Below, one piece after another: positions 32,828 through 45,300 of a stretch of DNA of 64,000 bases. Made by a program: the position numbers and the translations under genes. Positions within the stretch are counted from its first letter, which is position 1, and the number at the start of each line of letters is the position of its first letter. Source of the stretch: Terebella lapidaria (Eukaryota; Annelida; Polychaeta; Terebellida; Terebellidae); contig OX424564.1 of the NCBI GenBank assembly GCA_949152475.1, forward strand, positions 24,178,165-24,242,164. The letters run 5' to 3'. Below the pieces are notes generated by a model that saw nothing but the letters and a program-made list of their open reading frames with translations, was not told where the DNA came from and ran no database searches.

Positions 32828-33458
32828 GGTCTGGTCATGGGAATTTTGATCAAACAATATAACCACATGAAATACCAAACCTACCATATTTGTATTATAT
32901 GACATTCTGTGAACTACATTTGCGAGAACCAAAAGGATGATCTGATCAATTGTCATGTGAGAATACTACTGGTAGTTAGCAGTGTCACTCAGTCAATGAG
33001 ATTATAACACATTTAGTGTCAGCATAATGTCCACCACAATTGCATGGATATATTTTTCATTGATTTCAACTGCTGTGAAACTTGACACAATTGAACCAAA
33101 GTGTTTATCAATCCGGTGACCATGATTATAACCGGTAATTTGACAAAGATGCCTGTACGGGTTATTTGATCTGCATTGTTGTGGTGATAAGCGACAAACG
33201 TTCAGATATATGGCACTCAATACAACAGAATCATATTCCACAGGGTTCAGCCTATTGACAGAAGACACAATACGTCAGTGACCTAGATTTCCTATTGGTA
33301 GCTATCACATCTCAACCCAGTTTATCGCTGTTTCAGATTAGATAGTCCTGCTAATTGTGGACCATATTCCGAGGGAATCGCGTTTTGTTACCTATGGGTC
33401 ATCTCTGTAAGCTTAATCTCTGAAGTGAGCTGTAACTGAATAAGGATGTACTGGGTGA

Positions 33459-33858
33459 GTGATAGGTTCTTCAGCGATCAGGCTGCATGAGGTATATAAC
33501 GACGGTATGCTTTACATGGTACATATTCAACATGTCTGTATGTTTCAGAGTCCTGCTCATCATGTCGAAAATACGGCCCAACTCTCATATGCTGCCCCTA
33601 CATGCTACTCACCTACTGAATGGATGCCATTTAATGCATCTGTAACTTTTTTATTCCTTATTGAATATAGAGGAAAGCACAGGATATAATATCTGGGCCA
33701 TAAATACAATGGATACCAGTATATTTAGAGCATTCTGCATAATCATTATAAATTTATCAACAATAGAATACGGAGTAAGCTTTAGGGGTATATCCCTTGT
33801 AAGTAATAATACATGTATTATTATCATGGCCGTGTTGATGAGGAATGAGGTTGTATAG
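33459..33858 (+). CDS. Candidate frames in module A
   Basis: Two overlapping + strand frames: one reads MFQSPAHHVENTAQLSYAAP and PFNASVTFLFLIEYRGKHR, the other EESTGYNIWAINTMDTSIFR and AFCIIIINLSTIEYGVSFRG. Module F of the beta units, which is deeply diverged, keeps a comparable frame at the same place (12293-12405: FERHAHIASNKTA, then FSVTISMIDTY). An acceptor-like TATTGAATATAG precedes the second frame, and in alpha1 a perfect AG-GTAAGT donor follows it (about 3034-3041), so an exon of about 120 bp is possible there. No family is recognised. Confidence 0.2.
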
Positions 33859-34581
33859 TGAATATACCGTGGTTCATCGTGTGTATACTGTGACTGTATT
33901 GTCGTTGTATATTGTGATTGCTTCTGTAACATTGTGATAGCAAATTCAAAATATTATTGAAATTAGGAACACTTGCCGGTGCTGCATATGGATTCCCATC
34001 TTTAGCACGATTTGTTTATATTTTGAATTCAAATGTGTACTCACCATAACCACAAGTTCGGATGGTTTTCTCATCTGCTTTCGTACGTAATTGTTATGAA
34101 TTCACCGACATGTTCAGTGATCCAGGACACAAACTGTCACACTAGTATGTGATATTTTGGATTCATCCAAGCACCTGTTCTATATAATGTTTCCTGTTTT
34201 ACTTTCACTCATACAATATTCCAAATTGAGACCAGTTCATCCATTCATTGTCACATCAAACAACGATTAAGAAACACTAACAACGTTATTTATCTCCCAA
34301 CAAAACATATGAATGGGCGAAAATCTACAATATTCACTTCATGTGTCTACCATCCTACGCAGCCCGAGTGAATGATCCAATACCAGCTATATTAACAGTT
34401 CTTCACACATACGTTTTCATTGACTGTCCTGACTTTGGGCACCCTTTAAGTTTAGATGTTCCCACTACTCAAACTCCCACTATACTACTTGTCTGCTGCC
34501 TGCAGCTGACGGATCGGGTTTGAAGCAACTTATTTCCTGTCATGGCATATCGTATTCACATGGGGGGGGGGGGGGGCTTAA

Positions 34582-35010
34582 AGTTGGAATCAATTTTAAA
34601 ATCAGCCAAATTTAGCATTCTTGTTCGTCACGCAAACTTGAAAGTACATCTCGAGTTAGTCAGGAATATATAAGAAATATGCACAGTTCGGCAACAGATA
34701 CTTAGAAAATTGCCGTTAATCGTGCATGAAAACAGTGGATAGAGAATGATCGGCCTGCCTACATTGTCGGTTGCCACAGTATCTAGACAAATACCAATGA
34801 CGTCATGAGACCGTGTGTAGAACTCGCCCGCAAGGCGGGTCGCTTTGGGGAAAAACTTGATGCGAGATTGACTGGGCCGAATTTGAATCTTGATTTGACA
34901 ACTCAATTCAGGCACGTTATAGGCCCAAATTTGTACGATTTCTAATTCTAGACAAAATAAAGCTACCGCAGAATGAATAAATTTTGTCAATTCTAAAGGT
35001 GATTATAGCT
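34582..35010. mobile_element. TTAA-flanked DNA element, 429 bp (Kolobok-like?)
   Basis: TTAA is duplicated at 34578-34581 and 35011-35014. The single TTAA at 61304-61307 (alpha4) and 44040-44043 (alpha3) is the empty site. Ends are AGTTGGAATCA and, inverted, AGCTATAATCA, which match only in part. TTAA duplication with AG termini fits the Kolobok superfamily better than piggyBac, whose ends begin CCC. No transposase frame is present. The interior includes a TGACGTCA at about 34799. Confidence 0.7.
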
Positions 35011-35014
35011 TTAA

Positions 35015-35287
35015 GTAGAAATGTATACCGACAAACAGACAAATTCATATTCCAAGACCGAATCCATGGACGAATTTTACAAGATCAGTGTGAGTAGTCA
35101 AATCCGAGAGATACTAAGGTATCAAAGTCAAAGCCATGTGAAAATCACAGACACCCAGCCAGCTGAGCGTGAGATCAGGTGCTCCGGAAGAGTGAGCATC
35201 TCCTTCCCCGCATGCGACACCCGCTGTGATATCCACACTGGCATATCGAGACGGAAATATATGAATAGTCTATATAAGACTATATAA
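35015..35287 (+). other. Segment of about 270 bp present in alpha2 and alpha4 only
   Basis: Absent from alpha3, which runs from TTAA directly into AATAGTCTTATC, and from alpha1. It includes an open frame of up to 88 codons (from 35021; MYTDKQTNSYSKTESMDEFY, then KISVSSQIREILRYQSQ and QSHVKITDTQPAE). Alpha4 (61308 to about 61570) keeps the frame to SGRVSIS, after which the sequences differ by a small indel. The polar, mixed composition is more protein-like than the surroundings; a retrocopied exon or a transposon fragment are both possible. Confidence 0.3.
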
Positions 35288-36697
35288 GAATAGTCTTATC
35301 ACCATGCGAACTACTCGAATTTATGTTGGTATTCCATTCAAACCAAAGGGAAAGTGGGGTGTATGATTGGAACTATTTTCCGCAGATCAATTCACACTTT
35401 TCTGCATTACTTCTTACTACATTGCTGTGGAAAATCGTGCCCACCACTGCAGAACACTTGCAGCTTGAAACCTTTATGATTGGGTTTTAAATGGGAGCTT
35501 TTTCTACATAACTCTTGGTCTGTCTTTCGTTGAAAAAAACATATAATTTATCAGCTTACTAATGAATATTAAATAAAAACAGATCGACGAGGATTATTAT
35601 CTCGTCATTGGATGATTGGATGAGGGCCTCGGCAGCTATGGCTCACGTCATAAAAAACAGTTATACGTCAATAAAATGATCTGAAAGATAATCATGTTGA
35701 TATAATGTGTGAAAGATAAAAAAAAACATACCAGTATCTTCTTTCATTCTCTCCTATTAGAATAGTGAGATTTGCTGATATAACGTTTTAGTCTACTGAC
35801 ATACAGTGCACGTTCCACATGGAGAACACTATGTGTTCTGACAATAATCTTATACTAGTTTTTGGTGAATACACCTATAATAAGGTTTTGCTGATATCTA
35901 AGGACACCCACTATGTGAATAAATTCACACATGTTCGTAAATGTAACGTACATTAACACAAATTTAGCATACAATGTTTTTTTTCTCGTGATGCTACATA
36001 GAGCGAAATAATGATACAAATACAGGAGTATGTTTATGTAACTAATGTATTTTCAGGTGGTAGCAGACTCGTATACCAGACATCGTTCTATTGTCATCAC
36101 ATCATTAGTACTCCAGGTGAGGTCTATGTATAACGTTTACAGAGAGACTGCTATGATCATCCAATGAGCGATGAATGTTTCTGGTTCCATGATATGTACA
36201 CGTATATATATATTATGTGTTCATCGGAATTGTGATGGGCAACACGAAGTATTAACTATACCTGTTTTCATAACTTAGTTGTAAATCAGGTGCCTTTTTT
36301 AACCACGAGGGACCCACGAGGGACCATATGTATCATCAATCCCATCCTACATGAAACTTCATAGACATGAAAACTCATAATGAAAATAAAGACAATTGCA
36401 TGAGATAGATAGCAATTAATTATTACACTGTCATTTTTTATTAATGTTTGTATTTATGTGTTAATTTATATCCGAAAGTACTGAGATAATAGATGGAAAA
36501 GAAAGCATCAGACTTTCTCGCAGATCTCCTCGAACATACACCTGGAAATTGCATGCGTGATGCAAAAATCACCTAAGTCTTAAATTAATGACAATAAACA
36601 TGTTATTGCATGGGTGATTCGGGTTAAAATTGTTCTACAAATATATGACATTAGGATTGATTGCATAGTGTGACACAATCGGGAACACACTTGTGTT

Positions 36698-37105
36698 TTA
36701 CATCTTGCTAGAATGTAAGACTAGTGCTAATGAACTGACATATGACGCAAAGCCAATATTCAAAATCCTCATTTCAGATGATATATATTCATCAAGCATC
36801 ACCTGGGGCGTGATATATTCCATGTCACGTAGCAAGTTAATTCGCGACTCCCGAACACTAATGAGGTCGTAGCATACAACAGTGAACCTAATATCATGGA
36901 TGGGAAATTGTTCAGAAACAACGTTGCAAAAAGGTCTGGTGTGATTCCTGTTTCCATCAATCATACTGTCGCAATAACGTAAGTGATGAAATTTATATTG
37001 AAGGGAAAATACACTCGTATAATTATCAATAATATAACAAAAGCAATTATGTTGTGCCCCATTAAAGTTCCTAGAAACACCAGCAGTTTGACACATCATA
37101 GGCAC
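36698..37105 (-). CDS. Candidate minus-strand frame, module B alpha2
   Basis: A frame of 135 codons that is the counterpart of 45319-45855. It reads CNVVSEQFPIHDIRFTVVC, then INLLRDMEYITPQVMLDEYI, and stops at VLHSSKM, 43 codons earlier than the alpha3 version. It has the same caveats as that entry. Confidence 0.15.
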   Translation of the reverse strand: MPMMCQTAGVSRNFNGAQHNCFCYIIDNYTSVFSLQYKFHHLRYCDSMIDGNRNHTRPFCNVVSEQFPIHDIRFTVVCYDLISVRESRINLLRDMEYITPQVMLDEYISSEMRILNIGFASYVSSLALVLHSSKM

Positions 37106-38446
37106 GTGAATCTATATACTCGGAACAGTTTGTTTCATATAAGTTGATTATTAAGATGATAATTCTTTCACTTGTTGCTTCCTTCCTGACACAGGGTCAT
37201 GTATATAATTTTTTTTTTCATTTCGTGTGGCTTCTGCATCTATCCAATTTTGATGACGATTGAAACCATTGAAACATTACTACCATCACATTGTATTGTG
37301 CTGTATTGTTTTGGACACGCAGATATACAGAAGTACATGCTATCGTTATGACACAAATTTTCAATGTACCTAAATCATACCTACATACATCCGCAGTCAA
37401 ATCTCATAATTTATGTTGAAGTCATGCATTCATATATTCCTAGAAATCTATCACGCTATCCGTCTTTCTTTCAAGTCCTAAATATGGTCTTGAAATGTGT
37501 AAACACGGAAACGTTCTAGTAGCATCACTACCAATAAACGATATATCAGCGTAGTTTCACTGACAACACCACAGCTGGAAGTCCGATCTCACTGTGGTGC
37601 ACCCTTGAGTTAATTAATGGCAGGTAGCGATACCTTTTATGTATCATCACGTTAAAAGTAGGATTGCATGCGATCGTGAATGTGAAAGAGGAAGAATAAC
37701 AATGCTGCAAGATAAAAGCATTGATAAAAGACGTTTTCTGGTCATTTTGGATTTGTCGAAAAATCATCATTTCCATCAACATGACCTTCATTATTAGTTT
37801 TTCGATAGATTACGATGTGTGTTTATTCAAATTTGACCATAATCTGTGAATCACTGTCATATGATAATCTGTTAACGCAATAAAGTAAACATATCGTCGT
37901 AACAACCCTAACATGACAAAAAATGACAAACAATGTATTACTCCAAGTGTTCATTCCATTTTGGATAAAGTTTTTTTTTTCAAGAGGAAACCACCGATGT
38001 AAAGAAATGACTGTATATCTCTTAGGGCAAATAATGTTTGGGAATATTAATATGAAGACGATGATAGGAGTTGTACCAGTTGATCTAGTAAATACTTTAG
38101 GAAATGAAACTGTGTGTATATATACACGTTTGATTTCATACTCACATGAGATACACATGCGTGCGTTTTCCTTCTGCCTCTGCACTCTCAAACTTTTAAT
38201 CCATTCGTGTCCAGTCCACCATTGTTCAGTGAATAAAAAATTTATTACCATTACAAGAACACTAGTATTGTAAGGTTTTCTCCACAAAATACATGCTATG
38301 TCTCCCGCAGTAATGTTCTACTTCAACTGGAATCCATGATAGTGAATCACGCAATAGATATCATATCACACATTTTCAAAATCCATTATCATTTTTCAAT
38401 TTTGTCCCTGTGAGTATATATACATATATAGACGGGGTAATCCTCC

Positions 38447-38854
38447 ATGCAATATTCATTCGTGGGCAGTGCTCTCCGCAATGAAATATCTCCGAGTCTG
38501 GACAAACCTGAACATTTCAAAACGAGTCGAATAGTTTTTCACACATACGTTTCTATTGATTATCCTGACTTTGGGCACCCTCTATGTTCAGGAGATGTTC
38601 CCACTTCTCAACCTCGAAATACACTACTTGTCGGCTGTCTGCAGCTGACGGGTAGAGCAGCTCTTTCCTGGTCAAGCTATATCGTCAACAGATGGGGGCT
38701 TGAGAAGAGTCGTATTTCTCTGTGGCCCTACCGAATTTTTGTGGGTATGCCTTTGAGCGGAAGGGCAAATGGGAGGTATTTAATTGGAACAAGTTGCTCC
38801 CGATCTGTAAGTCCATTAACACTGTCGGAGATCCCTGCTAAACAGAGTGATTGA
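38447..38854 (+). CDS. M-module open frame, 135 codons, alpha2 copy C
   Basis: Same length and start context as 7722-8129, differing by about ten residues, for example VSIDYPDFGHPL for VFIDYPDFGHPL and SPLTLSEIPAKQSD at the end. The frame is intact in both, whereas the alpha3 version (47226-47501) is cut short. Not a recognised protein. Confidence 0.25.
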   Translation: MQYSFVGSALRNEISPSLDKPEHFKTSRIVFHTYVSIDYPDFGHPLCSGDVPTSQPRNTLLVGCLQLTGRAALSWSSYIVNRWGLEKSRISLWPYRIFVGMPLSGRANGRYLIGTSCSRSVSPLTLSEIPAKQSD

Positions 38855-41800
38855 AGACCATTGTTTTTTTGGATAATACACATGAAAATACAAGTCATGT
38901 ATCATTACTGATACATTTGGTGTATTTTGGAGACGAGTTTGAATAAGACATTTGAACGCATTACACAAACACTAGAATAATATATATAGTTAATAATATC
39001 TATAGTTATAGTTAATAATATTTATAGTTATTGTTATTGTATATTGCCAGGATTGAAAGAAAAGAAACAAAAACAGTTTCAAAGCAATATTACATTGCTA
39101 TACATACAACAAGGTTTTGCTGATCACTAAGGACAATCACTGTGTGAATAGCTCCGCACGTGTTGCTTTGACACATAATGTTTCTAGTGGTCCCGCATAG
39201 ATCGAGATACACATGTAATAGCATAGAAGCAATACGTCAAGGTGACTAATGTGTGTTTTCAAGTGATGGCAGACTCGTATAATAGACATAATTCCATTGT
39301 CATCTCATTAGTGATATCCCAACTTTGAATGAAGTAGGACATTGAGAGAAAGAATGACCCAACGGATGATAGATAATTTCATGATATTATACACGTAAAT
39401 GTGAGAGCTAGACTTGAGATGGGTAACGCGAAGTAATAACTATACCTGCTTTTATATATCTCAGTTGTAATTGATATGTCTTTGTCAACCACAAGAAACC
39501 ATATACATGTATGTGTGTTATCAACCCCATCTACATGAAACTTTCCATATGATGCATGAAAACACCTGGAAATTAATAGAAAAAAAAACAATTGCCTGAG
39601 ATAACAGTCAATTATTACACTGTCAATCATGATTAATTAATGTTTTATCCAGAACACAATTATTGTGTTGATGACCAGCTTCCAGCAATGTAGTCGATAT
39701 GATAGGATATCCAAAAGTACAGAGACACGAGATTGATAAGGAAGAATCAGATCACCACGAGAGGATCTCGCAGATCACGTTATGAGGATACAACTGGAAA
39801 ACTGCATGTATTTTTCAAAAAGTTACCTTAGAACTTGATTGATAAAAATAACATTCTTATTGCACAGGTGATTTGGGTTGCATTTGCTGTACACTCACCA
39901 TATGATTAATGGCATAGTGTAACACAATCGGGAAAACACTCGTGTTTCACATGTTGCTAGAATGTAGGACCAGTGCTTGTGAACTGACATACAACACAAA
40001 ACCAATATATTCAAAATCCTCCTTTCAAATGATATTTATTTCATCAGGCACGACCTGGAACGTGATATGTCGCGTAGCAGGCTGATTAGCAGCTTCCGAA
40101 TACTAATGAGGTCATAGTAGTGGACATAATATTTCTGGGTGGGGAATGAACGTTAGGAAATCACGTTGCAACTGGCGTTATTGCAGTTTCCATCAAACCT
40201 AGATCGCAGAAAATTGGAGGTCATGACATTTGAAATAGCTTGTTTCAAAAGCTGTTGATTATTAAAATCATTTGGTGCTGCATTTTCCGTATAAGAACCA
40301 GGACTATCTATGTATATTTTCCGGGGTTTTTTTATTTGGTTTCTGCATCAACTCGATTTTGAAACCATTGAAATAGTTTTCCATCATCAGATTGTATTGC
40401 GTTGCATGGTTTTGGACATGTTAAGATACAAAAATATATGCTATCGTAATGATACAAACTATGCAATACACCTGCATCATATGTACATTTACATCCAACT
40501 CCAGTGAAATCCCATATGTGGGATTTATGCATTCATATATTCCTGAATAGTTATCAAACTGATCGTTTTTCTATCAAGTCCAAAATATCGCCTTGAAACA
40601 TGCATACGGAAACGTTCCATTTCTGGTAGCATCAATGGTTACAGACGATATATCAGCGTAGTTTCACTGTCAACACCTCAGCTGGACTTCCGATCTTACT
40701 GTGGTGCAGCCTTGGGATATTAGCAGGTAGGGAGGTAGCGAAACATTCCATGTATCATCAGGTTAAGAGCTTAATTCCATGTGATGACGATTGTGAAATA
40801 GGAAGATTAACAATGCCATGAAAAAAAGATATAAAGATGGAGACATTTTCTGATCGATTTGGATTTGTCGACATATGATCATTCTAATGAGCTGGACCTT
40901 CATTCATGATGCCTAGTTTAGTGTAGTTAATTTATGAGTACATGATTATCCACTCATCATGATTATTTCGGAGTTTTGTGATTTTCTGTCATTTATTTCC
41001 TGAGAATATTATGTTTTCCAAATTAGTAATATGATGCCCACAAATACTAACATCATTTTGTTCTAAAAACTGTCGTGTGGGCTAATTGCAGTTTTCCATT
41101 GGATTATGGTATGCGCTGGTATCAATTTGACTTTGTGGCATTTTTGCCTAAGGGGTAATTTGTTAACATAAAAAAATATAATATATTGTCATAACATCCC
41201 AAACATCAAGATTACTTGGCGCAACGTACTTTTCCACATTTTTATTCTCCAAGAGGAAACCCCACAGATGAAATGAAATGACTACACTTCTATTAAGCAA
41301 AATTCTTGTGCAGACATTAATAGGAGTTATACCATTATCTTCTTGATTTTGTAAATACTTTATGAAATAACACTGTGTCTATGTACAGATTTAATTTTAT
41401 ATATACTTACATGTTTTACATGTATGTGTTTTCCTCTGCTTCTGCACTTCCAAACCTTCAATCCATGAGTGTCCAGTCCACTAGTGCTCAGCGAATATCA
41501 TTCCGTAAACAGAATATTCTCATTACAAGATTAGTGATGTATAGTCTGCTCTGAAACACATGTTCTATTTCCCCAGGATTACCCAGTATCATATTACAGA
41601 TTTTTTAGAATCCAGTATCATGTTTCAATTTCTTTTTTCAATGACTGTATAGACAGGGTGATCCTCGATGCAGTATTCACTCGTGGGCGGTGCTCTCAGC
41701 ACTCAAATATCACAAAGTCTAGACAAAGCTGAACAATTCAATGTGAGTCGGATAACATAGTTTTCGTACATACGTATTCATTGATCATCCTGACTTTGGG

Positions 41801-42329
41801 CATCCTTTAAGTTTAGGATATGTTCCCACTACTCAACTCCCCACTATACTCAACTCTTCTCCCTGCAGCTGACAGATCGAGTATGGAGCAGCTCTTTCTT
41901 GGCCATGCTATATCGTCAACAGATGGGGACTTGAGAAGAATCGTGTTCCTCTGTGGCCCTACCGGAATTTAGTGAGTATTTCATTTCAGCGGAAGGGCAA
42001 ATGGGAGGTTTGTAGTTGGAACAAGTTGCTCCAGATCTGTGAGTCCATTAACGCTATCGGAGATCCCTACCAGAAATATTGTTTGGAGACCCATTGTGTT
42101 TTGGATAACACATATGAAAATACAGGTGATGCATGATTTCAGACACGTTTGGTATATATTTTTCGAAAAAGACATTTGAACGAATTATGAATTGTAATAA
42201 CAGCTTTTGTTGTTTTGTTGTATTTTATCGAGATTGACAAAGAAGAAGCAACACAAGGAGCGAAGCAAACAGATTTATGAGTTACTGTTACGTGTTGTTT
42301 GGTCAAGGGAATTTTGAACAAAAATATAA

Positions 42330-45300
42330 CCACATGAAATACCAAACCTACCATATTTGTATTTTATGACATTCTGTGAACTACATTTGCGAGAACAAAG
42401 CGGATGGTCTGATCCATCGTCATGTGAGAATATTACGTGTAGTCAGCATTGTCACTCTATCATTGAGAACACATTTAGTGTCAGCATAATGTCCACCACA
42501 ATTGCATGGGTATATTTTTTATTGATTTCAACTGCTGTGAAACAAATTGAACCAAAGTGTTTATCAATCCAAATGACCATCATTATAACCGGTAATTTGA
42601 CAAAGATGCCTGTACGGGTTATTTGATCTGCGTTGTTGTGGTGATGAGCGACAAACGTTCAGATATATGGCACTCAATACAACAGAATCATATTCCACGG
42701 GGTTCAGCCTATTGACAGAAGACACAATTCGTCAGTGACCTAGATTTCCTATTGGTAGCTATCACATCCCAACCCAGTTTATCGCTGTTTCAGATTAGAT
42801 AGTCCTGCTAATTGAGGACCATATTCCGAGGGAATCGCGTCTTGTTACCAACACCCTATGGGTCATCACTGTAAGCTTAGTCTCTGAAGTGAGCTGTAAC
42901 TGAATTAGGATGTACTGGGTGAGTGATATGTTCTTCAGCGATCAGGCTGCATGAGGTATATAACGACGGTATGCTTTACATGGTACATATTCAACATGTC
43001 TGTATGTTTCAGAGTCCTGCTCATCATGTCGAAAATACGGCCCAACTCTCATATGCTGCCCCTATATACTACTCACCCACTAAATGGATGCCATTTAATG
43101 CGTCTGTAACTTTTTTTATTCCTTATTGAATATAGAGGAAAGCACAGGATATAATATCTGGGCCATAAATACAATGGATACCAGTATATTTAGAGCATTC
43201 TGCATAATCATTATAAATTAATCAACAATAGAATACGGAGTAAGCTTTAGGGTTATATCCCTTGAAAGTAATAATACATGTATTATTATCATGGCCGTGT
43301 TGATGAGGAATGAGGTTGTATTGTGAATATACCGTGGTTCATCGTGTGTATACTGTGATTGTATTGTCGTTGTATATTGTGATTGCTTCTGTAACATTGT
43401 GATAGCAAATTCAAAATATTATTGAAATTAGGAACACTTGCCGGTGCTGCATATGAATTCCCATGTTTAGCAAGATTTGTTTATATTCTGAATTCAAATG
43501 TGTACTCACCATAACCACAAGTTCGGATGGTTTTCTCATCTGCTTTCGTACGTAATTATTATGAATTCACCGACATGTTCAGTGATCCAGGACACAAACT
43601 GTCACACTAGTATGTGTTATTTTGGATTCATCCAAGCACCTGTTCTATATAATGTTTCCTGTTTTACTTTTACTCATACAATATTCCAAATTGAGACCGG
43701 TCCATCCATTCATTGTCACATCAAACAACGATTAAGAAACACTAACAACGTTATTTATCTCCCAACAAAACATATGAATGGGCGAAAATCTACAATATTC
43801 ACTTCATGTGTCCACCATCCTACGCAGCCCGAGTGAATAATCCAATACGAGCTATATTAACAGTTCTTCACACATACGTTTTCATTGACTGTCCTGACTT
43901 TGGGCACCCTTTAAGTTTAGATGTTCCCACTACTCAAACTCCCACTATACTACTTGTCTGCTGCCTGCAGCTGACGGATCGGGTTTGAAGCAACTTATTT
44001 CCTGTCATGGCGTATCGTATACACATGGGGAGGGGGGGCTTAAAAATAGTCTTATCACCATGCGAACTACTCGAATTTATGTTGGTATTCCATTCAAACC
44101 AAAGGGAAAGTGGGGTGTATGATTGGAACAGTTTTCCGCAGATCAATTCACACTTTTCTGCGTTACTTCTTACTACATTGCTGTGGAAAATCGTGCCCAC
44201 CACTGCAGATCACTTGCAGCTTGAAACCTTTATGATTAAGTTTTAAATGGGAGCTTTTTCTACATAAATCTTGGTGTGTCTTTCATTGAAAAAAACATAT
44301 AATTTATCAGCTTACTAATGATTATTAAATAAAAACAGATCGACGAGGATTATTATCTCGTCATTGGATGATTGGATGAGGGCCTCGGCAGCTATGGCTC
44401 ACGTCATAAAAAACAGTTATACGACAATAAAATGATCTGAAAGATAATCATGTTGATATAATGTGTGAAAGATAAAAATACCAGTATCTTCTTTCATTCT
44501 CTCCTATTAGAATAGTGAGATTTGCTGATATAACGTTTTAGTCTACTGACATACAGTGCACGTTCCACATGGAGAACACTATGTGTTCTGACAATAATCT
44601 TATACTAGTTTTTGGTGAATACACCTATAATAAGGTTTTGCTGATATCTAAGGACACCCACTATGTGAATAAATTCACACATGTTCGTAAATGTAACGTA
44701 CATTAACGTACAAATTTAGCATACAATGTTTTTTTCTCCTGATGCTACATAGAGCGAAATAATGATACAAATACAGGAGTATGTTTATGTAACTAATGTA
44801 TTTTCAGGTGGTAGCAGACTGGTATACCAGACATCGTTCTATTGTCATCACATCATTAGTACTCCAGGTGAGGTCCATGTATAACGTTTACAGAGAGACT
44901 GCTATGATCATCCAATGAGCGATGAATGTTTCTGGTTCCATGATATGTACACGTATATATATATTATGTGTTCATCGGAATTGTGATGGGCAACGCGAAG
45001 TATTAGCTATACCTGTTTTCATAACTTAGTTGTAAATCAGGTGCCTTTTTAACCACGAGGGACCCATGAGGGACCATATGTATCATCAATCCCATCCTAC
45101 ATGAAACTCCATAGACATGAAAACTCATAATGAAAATAAAGACAATTGCATGAGATAGATAGCAATTAATTATTACACTGTCATTTTTTATTAATGTTTG
45201 TATTTATGTGTTAATTTATATCCGAAAGTACTGAGATAATAGATGGAAAAGAAAGCATCAGACTTTCTCGCAGATCTCCTCGAACATACACCTGGAAATT

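Larger units (their letters stand above)
32828..42330. repeat. Repeat unit alpha2
   Basis: Seam module, then A (33200-34577), B (about 35290-37190), C (37190-38870) and D (38870-42140). A is closest to alpha3 and alpha4. From about 37500 onward it is closest to alpha1, with constant offsets near 30725-30736. It carries the TTAA element at 34582 and the 35015-35287 segment shared only with alpha4. M modules lie at about 34385, 38530 and 41755. Confidence 0.85.

Noticed and set aside
34578-35014. piggyBac-type element
   Set aside because: TTAA duplication fits, but the ends begin AG and not CCC, so Kolobok-like is preferred.
37823-38287. 154-codon minus frame overlapping a 116-codon plus frame (37923-38273)
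   Set aside because: Both strands are open over the same stretch, alpha1 and the D modules break both, and neither has a recognised domain.
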